Source: Prado023 sp963777855 (lineage in GTDB: Bacteria > Actinomycetota > Actinomycetes > S36-B12 > CAIYMF01). From it: a stretch of 64,000 bases of DNA. Below, piece after piece: positions 59,986 through 64,000 of the stretch (the stretch's first letter is position 1; each line of letters opens with the position of its first letter). The notes beneath the pieces are model-generated. The model saw only the letters and a list, made by a program, of their open reading frames with translations. It ran no database searches and was not told where the DNA came from. The position numbers and the translations under genes are program-made. The DNA is taken from contig CAVZRW010000004.1 in the NCBI GenBank assembly GCA_963777855.1, forward strand, positions 268,428-332,427. The letters run 5' to 3'.

Positions 59986-61137
59986 ATGGTCACCGACACC
60001 GAACTCACCGCGCTGCTCGCGGACCTCGTCCGCATCGACTCCGTTAACCCCGACCTGATCCCGGGGGCCAAGGCGAAGCGGACATCGCCGCGTTCATCGC
60101 AGAATGGGCCACCCGCGCCGGGTTGGAGGCCAGCGTGGAGGAGGTCGCGCCGGGGCGGCCCAATGTGATCGTCATCGCGCGTGGGGTCGGGCGGCGGCAA
60201 GAACCTGCTGCTCAACGGCCACCTCGACACCGTGGGCCTGGCAGGCATGGCCGATCCCTTCAACCCGGCCATCGAGGCCGGCAAGATGTCCGGCCGCGGG
60301 GTCTACGATATGAAGGCCGGGCTCGCCGCGTGCCTGATCGCGGCCAGGCGCGCCGCGGCGCTCCACCTGGCCGGGGACGTGATTGTAACGGGTGTCATCG
60401 ATGAGGAAATGGCCAGTCTGGGCACGCAGGCCATTTGCCGCGAGCTGGACCGCTGGCGCCCCGCGGCTGCCATCGTGGCAGAACCGACCGAGATGGCGCT
60501 GGCCGTGGCGCACAAGGGATTCGCCTGGTTCGACGTGGAGACCTTCGGCGTTGCAGCGCACGGCTCGCGGCCCCACCTGGGGGTCGACGCAATCGCCAGG
60601 ATGGGCAGGGTGCTGGTCGAATTGGAGCAGCACGACCTCGCGTTGCGCGCCAACCCGACCCACCGCCACCTGGGCAGCGGCTCAGTGCACGCGTCGATCA
60701 TCCAGGGCGGGCAGGAGGTTTCGTCATATCCGGCATACTGCAGGCTGCAGCTCGAGCGCCGGACCGTGCCGGGCGAGTCCCCGGACCTGGCCCAGGCCCA
60801 GTTACAGGCCCTGCTCGACCGGTGCGCCGCGGCGGACCCCGCATTCGAGGCGCGGTTGACCCGTGGGTTGGCCCGCGAGCCGTTCGAGGTGGCCGGGGAT
60901 GCAGCCATCGTGCAGCTCTGCCAGGAGCATCTGGCGCGCGTGACGGGGCATCCGGCGCAGGTGGGTGGGGTGTCGTTCTGGGCCGATTCCGCGCTCCTCT
61001 CCGCGGCCGGCGTGCCGGCAGTCCTGCTCGGTCCGGCGGGCGCCGGTGCGCACGGCCGCGAGGAATGGATCGACCTGGAGAGCGTGCACCAGTGCGCGGA
61101 TGTGTTCACGGCGGTGGCGCAGGAGTTTTGTGTGTAA
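59986..61137 (+). CDS. M20-family peptidase (ArgE/DapE-like), compensated frameshift
   Basis: M20 enzymes are dizinc deacylases or aminopeptidases. GAGGAG lies about 11 bases before the ATG at 59986. After VTDTELTALLADLVRIDSVN an indel pair (near 60075 and 60190) shifts to DIAAFIAEWATRAGLEASVE and then back to KNLLLNGHLDTVGLAGMADP (metal His, Asp), MSGRGVYDMKAGLAACLIAA (bridging Asp), TGVIDEEMASLGTQAI (catalytic Glu pair), VAAHGSRPHLGVDAIARMGR (dimer-domain His) and GPAGAGAHGREEWIDLESVH (last His). 384 codons. ArgE, DapE or another amidase remains open. Confidence 0.88.
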
Positions 61138-61172
61138 ATGTGACCCCAAATCGCTCTTTGCTGCGATCGAAA

Positions 61173-61212
61173 ATACGCCCCCTTCCTTTAATAATATGGT
61201 AAGGGGGCGTAT
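61173..61212. terminator. Bidirectional hairpin terminator
   Basis: ATACGCCCCCTT (61173-61184) and AAGGGGGCGTAT (61201-61212) pair perfectly over 12 bases around a 16-base AT-rich loop. It lies between the convergent M20 and M14 genes (stops at 61137 and 61237), so it can end both transcripts. Confidence 0.75.
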
Positions 61213-61236
61213 AGGGTCAGTTTGGTCCTCGCTCCG

Positions 61237-63112
61237 TCACCTTCTCAACGTCGTCGCCACCGCGATATTCGAATACGCTGACGTTCCGCTGGCGTTGTAC
61301 GCGACCACGCGATAGCGGTAGGTCGTGTTCTTGCTCAGCCCGGTATTCGCAAAAGTGGTGACATTGGCGCCGACGGTGGCAATCTGCGCGAAGTTGGTGC
61401 AGGTCGAGCCTTTGCAGCGCTCGATCCGGAACCCGTTCTCGTTGGTCGCATTGTCCGTCCAGGTCAGGTTGATCTGGCTCTTCGAGATGGCCGTGGCAGT
61501 CAGGCCGGTGGGCGCGGCCGGGAGCGGCGGGAGCTGCGTGGGTCGTCGCGCTGGCGGTATTGGAATAGTCCGAGTCGCCGGCCGCGTTGTAGGCGCGCAC
61601 GCGGTAGCTGTAGCTGGTGGCGGCGCGCTCAGCCCGGTGTTGGCGTAGCTGGTGACGTTCGCGGCCACCGTGGCGATCTGGGTGAAGTCGGTGCAGCCCG
61701 CGCCGGTGCACCGCTCGATCTTGAAGCCCGTCTCATTGTTGTCGTTGTCTGTCCAGGCCAGGTTGATCTGGCTGCTGGACGACGGCGGTGGCCGCCAGAT
61801 TGGTTGGGGCAGCCGGCGGCGTGGGCGAGCGCAATACTGCGCCTCCTTGCCGATGGTGCGGTAGGGGCAGTCGGCCTGCTGGATGATGTAGCGCACGGCG
61901 GCGTCGTTGCGGCTGGTCTGGCGCGGCGATGACCGAGGCGGGCGGATAGAAGCCCGGGTTCGAGGTTGTCGGGTACATCTCAAAGGTGTAGGCGAAGATC
62001 TTGTGCACGCCGTAGGCCCAGTCGTCGTAGTGCCGTCGGTGATGTAGAGGTCGCTGGACTGCTGCGGCGTGTAGCCGTTGGTGCCGGCCATGTACTGGCC
62101 CATGGCGACAAAGACGCCATGGTCGTCCTGCGTCATGTCGCTGGGAATGTCGGTGTAGGTGTAGCCGTAGGGCCACAGGATCAGCTCGGCATAGGTGTGG
62201 AAGGTGATCGAGGTCTTGATCTGCTGCTTGCCGCCGACGACACGGCTGTTGATGAAGTCGCGCACGCGCGCCGTCTCGGGAGCAGAGAAGGCCGACGCGC
62301 CGCGGTAGGTCTCGCTGGACGGGGAGCCACTCGATCCGCCGCAGCAGCCCCACTTGTAGCCGTAGTTGCGGTTCAGGTCGGTGCCGACGATAGCTCGAGC
62401 CGGTGTTGGGCTGGCGGTTCTTGCGCCACGAGCGATAGGAGCCGGTGGCGATGTCGTACTCGCCGCCGTCCGGGTTGACGTCGAAGACGATGTACACCTC
62501 GCGGGTGTTGACCAGGTCGGTGATCTGCGGGTCGGTGCCGTAGCTGTCCGGCCAGCAGGTGCAGGATGTAGAGCGTCATCTCAACGGTGAGGTGCTCGCG
62601 GGCGTGGTGCAGGCCGAGGAACAGGACCTCGGGCTCGTTTTCGTCCACGGCGACGTTGTCGCTGATCTTGGCCGCCCAGAGCTCGCGGCCCTCGTACGAC
62701 TGGCCGATGCTGAAACGGCTGACGATCTCTGGGTGAGCGGCGGCCACCTCTTCGATCTCGCCATCATCTCAGCGTAGTTGTGATAGGCGGCGTCGGCCGG
62801 AGGGAAGTCGAGCGCGCCGAACATCTCTTCGACGGGTAGCCGACCCGCGGATGTGCCATCTCGTCAGGCGTGGCCTTGACGATCACATAGTCCGTGCCGA
62901 TCTCTTCGATGGCTGCGCCGGTGGCTGCGGATCGCGGAGCGATCTTACCGCGGCTGACCACGTTATCCACACGGTACACGGCGATGTTCGCGACTCTCTT
63001 CGCCCGGAGGAGGGGGTTCGATCTGTTGCGCGGCCGAGGCCGGCAGGGCCACGGTCACGAGCAGGAGCACCAGCACGATGACGGCCATCCTGGACCAGCG
63101 AGCGGATTTCAT
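61237..63112 (-). CDS. Secreted M14 zinc carboxypeptidase with two FN3 domains, frameshifted
   Basis: GGGGAGG precedes the ATG at 63112. Signal RMAVIVLVLLLVTVALPASA. A propeptide part (VYRVDNVVSRGKIAPRSAAT, DYVIVKATPDEMAHL) leads to YHNYAEMMARIEE-type start of the M14 domain. Zinc ligands His and Glu are in EVLFLGLHHAREHLTVEMT, the third His in TSITFHTYAELILWPYGYT, the substrate region in NPDGGEYDIATGSYRSWRKN and the catalytic Glu in FEMYPTTSNPGFYPP. At the end two FN3 repeats of about 85 residues resemble each other closely (QINLAWTDNDNNETGFKIER and QINLTWTDNATNENGFRIER). About 625 codons; five or more indels. Confidence 0.88.
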
Positions 63113-63129
63113 GAAAGCCTCCCCTTTCT

Positions 63130-64000
63130 TCAAGTCGCCGGAGCCGCACCGGCCAGATACCCGAAACCGCGCCTTGAACTCGGGGACGGTCAGGTTGGTC
63201 AGGGCGGTCAACCGCTCAAACAGCGCATCGTCGCCGGCATGTTCGGGTCTCAAGCGTGCCATGAGTGGGTCACTGGTAGCGGTTGGTGCTGAATCACCAT
63301 CGGCACCTCCGTCCTGCCGGTCTCCGGGTCGATCATCTCGTGATACGGGATCGGCACGATCTGGTCGTGCTGCACGGTGATGATCGCGTTCGTCCCCCGT
63401 GGACCAGGAAACCGATCGCTGCTTCGCCCAGGGTCCGCGTGCATTCCACATCGAAGGCGCAGGGCGGGGCACAACGCAGCTCATACCCCATCACGTGCTT
63501 GATCGTCCGCACGTGCACCCCCATCCGTTGCAGGTCCCGGTCCAGATTCTCCTTCAGGATATCCAGAAAATTGACTTCGGCCAGGCGGATGTGCCCGTGT
63601 TCGTCCCGCTCGACGTGATCCAGGTCTTCCAGATCTTCATGCGCCAGGTTTTCCACAGGCATCCCTTCTGCCAGGATGGCCACCCCGTAAGGCTTGTTAT
63701 CCAGCATGCGCATCAGGATCGTCGTTGCCAGGATGTCGACCAGCTCCTGCAGGCGAATCTTTCGCCCGCCCCACTCCTCCGGGATCAGGGTCAGCGGCGT
63801 CACCGCGCTCTTCCCGATTCCCAGCGCCAGGTGGCCCGCCTTGCGCCCCATCGTCACCACGAGGAACCAGTGCCGGCAGGTGGCGGCGTCCCGCTTCAAA
63901 TTCATCGCCAGTTTCGCTCCGAGGGCGCGGGCGGTCTCAAAGCCGAACGTGGGAATATCTTCGGGCAGGGGCAGATCGTTGTCGATCGTCTTGGGCACGT
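63130..64000 (-). CDS. 6-phosphofructokinase, 5' end beyond the window, frameshifted
   Basis: The window edge begins inside VPKTIDNDLPLPEDIP. The Lys in PKTIDND and HWFLVVTMGRKAGHLALGIG are of the type found in pyrophosphate-dependent or mixed PFKs; ATP-PFKs usually have GTIDND. Then PLTLIPEEWGGRKIRLQELV, GVAILAEGMPVENLAHEDLE and IKHVMGYELRCAPPCAFDVE (C-terminal sugar-phosphate site). Indels near 63390 and 63265 lead to NAIITVQHDQIVPIPYHEMI and TALTNLTVPEFKARFRVSG before TGA at 63132-63130. The ATP/PPi preference is not proven. Confidence 0.85.

Overview
This window does not read like one chromosome. Gene content, gene order and two joins inside genes suggest three sources: (A) about 1-3,968, a high-GC Gram-positive (Actinobacteria-like) S10 ribosomal-protein operon with the end of tuf; (B) about 3,970-44,400, a GC-rich Gram-negative, probably gammaproteobacterial block (IS66, IS1182, TRAP receptor, mobA, c-type cytochrome, HigA) carrying a large tetrahydromethanopterin (H4MPT) C1 island; (C) about 44,400-64,000, a Chloroflexi-like block (ZIP-like transporter, multicopper oxidase, DtxR regulator, very large secreted proteins with a C-terminal LPLIMR tail, SulP-rhodanese, GlpX, PFK). 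The simplest reading is a chimeric metagenome contig. Taxon names are inferences from protein style and context; no search was run.

Single-base frameshifts are dense from about 2 to 32 kb and recur in block C. They also hit rplD, which is essential, and leave otherwise conserved proteins readable piecewise across frames. Most therefore look like uncorrected read errors, and I annotate such genes as whole genes with frameshifts. True decay is more likely for the IS66 pieces (3.97-6.09 kb) and a run of three truncated ion transporters (36.5-37.95 kb).

Block A: rplV(partial)-rpsS-rplB-rplW-rplD-rplC-rpsJ, then a terminator-like hairpin and the last ~119 codons of tuf, all on the minus strand. 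Block B opens with rearranged IS66 parts, then slipin/nfeD. A divergent C1 island follows. On the minus strand, fhcB-fhcA-fhcD-fhcC encode the formyltransferase/hydrolase complex. On the plus strand come beta-RFAP synthase, mtdB, a COG2232-type ATP-grasp, mch, a RimK-like ATP-grasp, a CitG-like gene, fae, a PTPS-domain gene, mfnD-like, mfnF, pabB and mfnE, with one minus-strand HisA-like gene inserted. Fae captures formaldehyde on H4MPT, MtdB and Mch carry it to formyl-H4MPT, and Fhc releases formate through a methanofuran-type cofactor. The other genes fit synthesis of H4MPT (RFAP synthase, PabB, PTPS) and methanofuran (MfnD/E/F). A broken ORF of about 1,200 codons with no recognised function follows.

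The rest of block B holds a Tat-exported TRAP receptor, a diheme cytochrome with a Tat beta-propeller, a BLUF-PsiE photoreceptor-like membrane protein, an OB-fold exported protein, mobA, the transporter remnants, an AXE1-type esterase, a GH15 enzyme, a NarL-type regulator and an intact IS1182 element with CTAG target duplication. Block C holds a metal-homeostasis operon, surface proteins and peptidases, a mutarotase, glpX, the SulP-rhodanese transporter, an M20 peptidase, an M14 carboxypeptidase with two FN3 repeats and a partial phosphofructokinase. I saw no rRNA, tRNA or CRISPR array.
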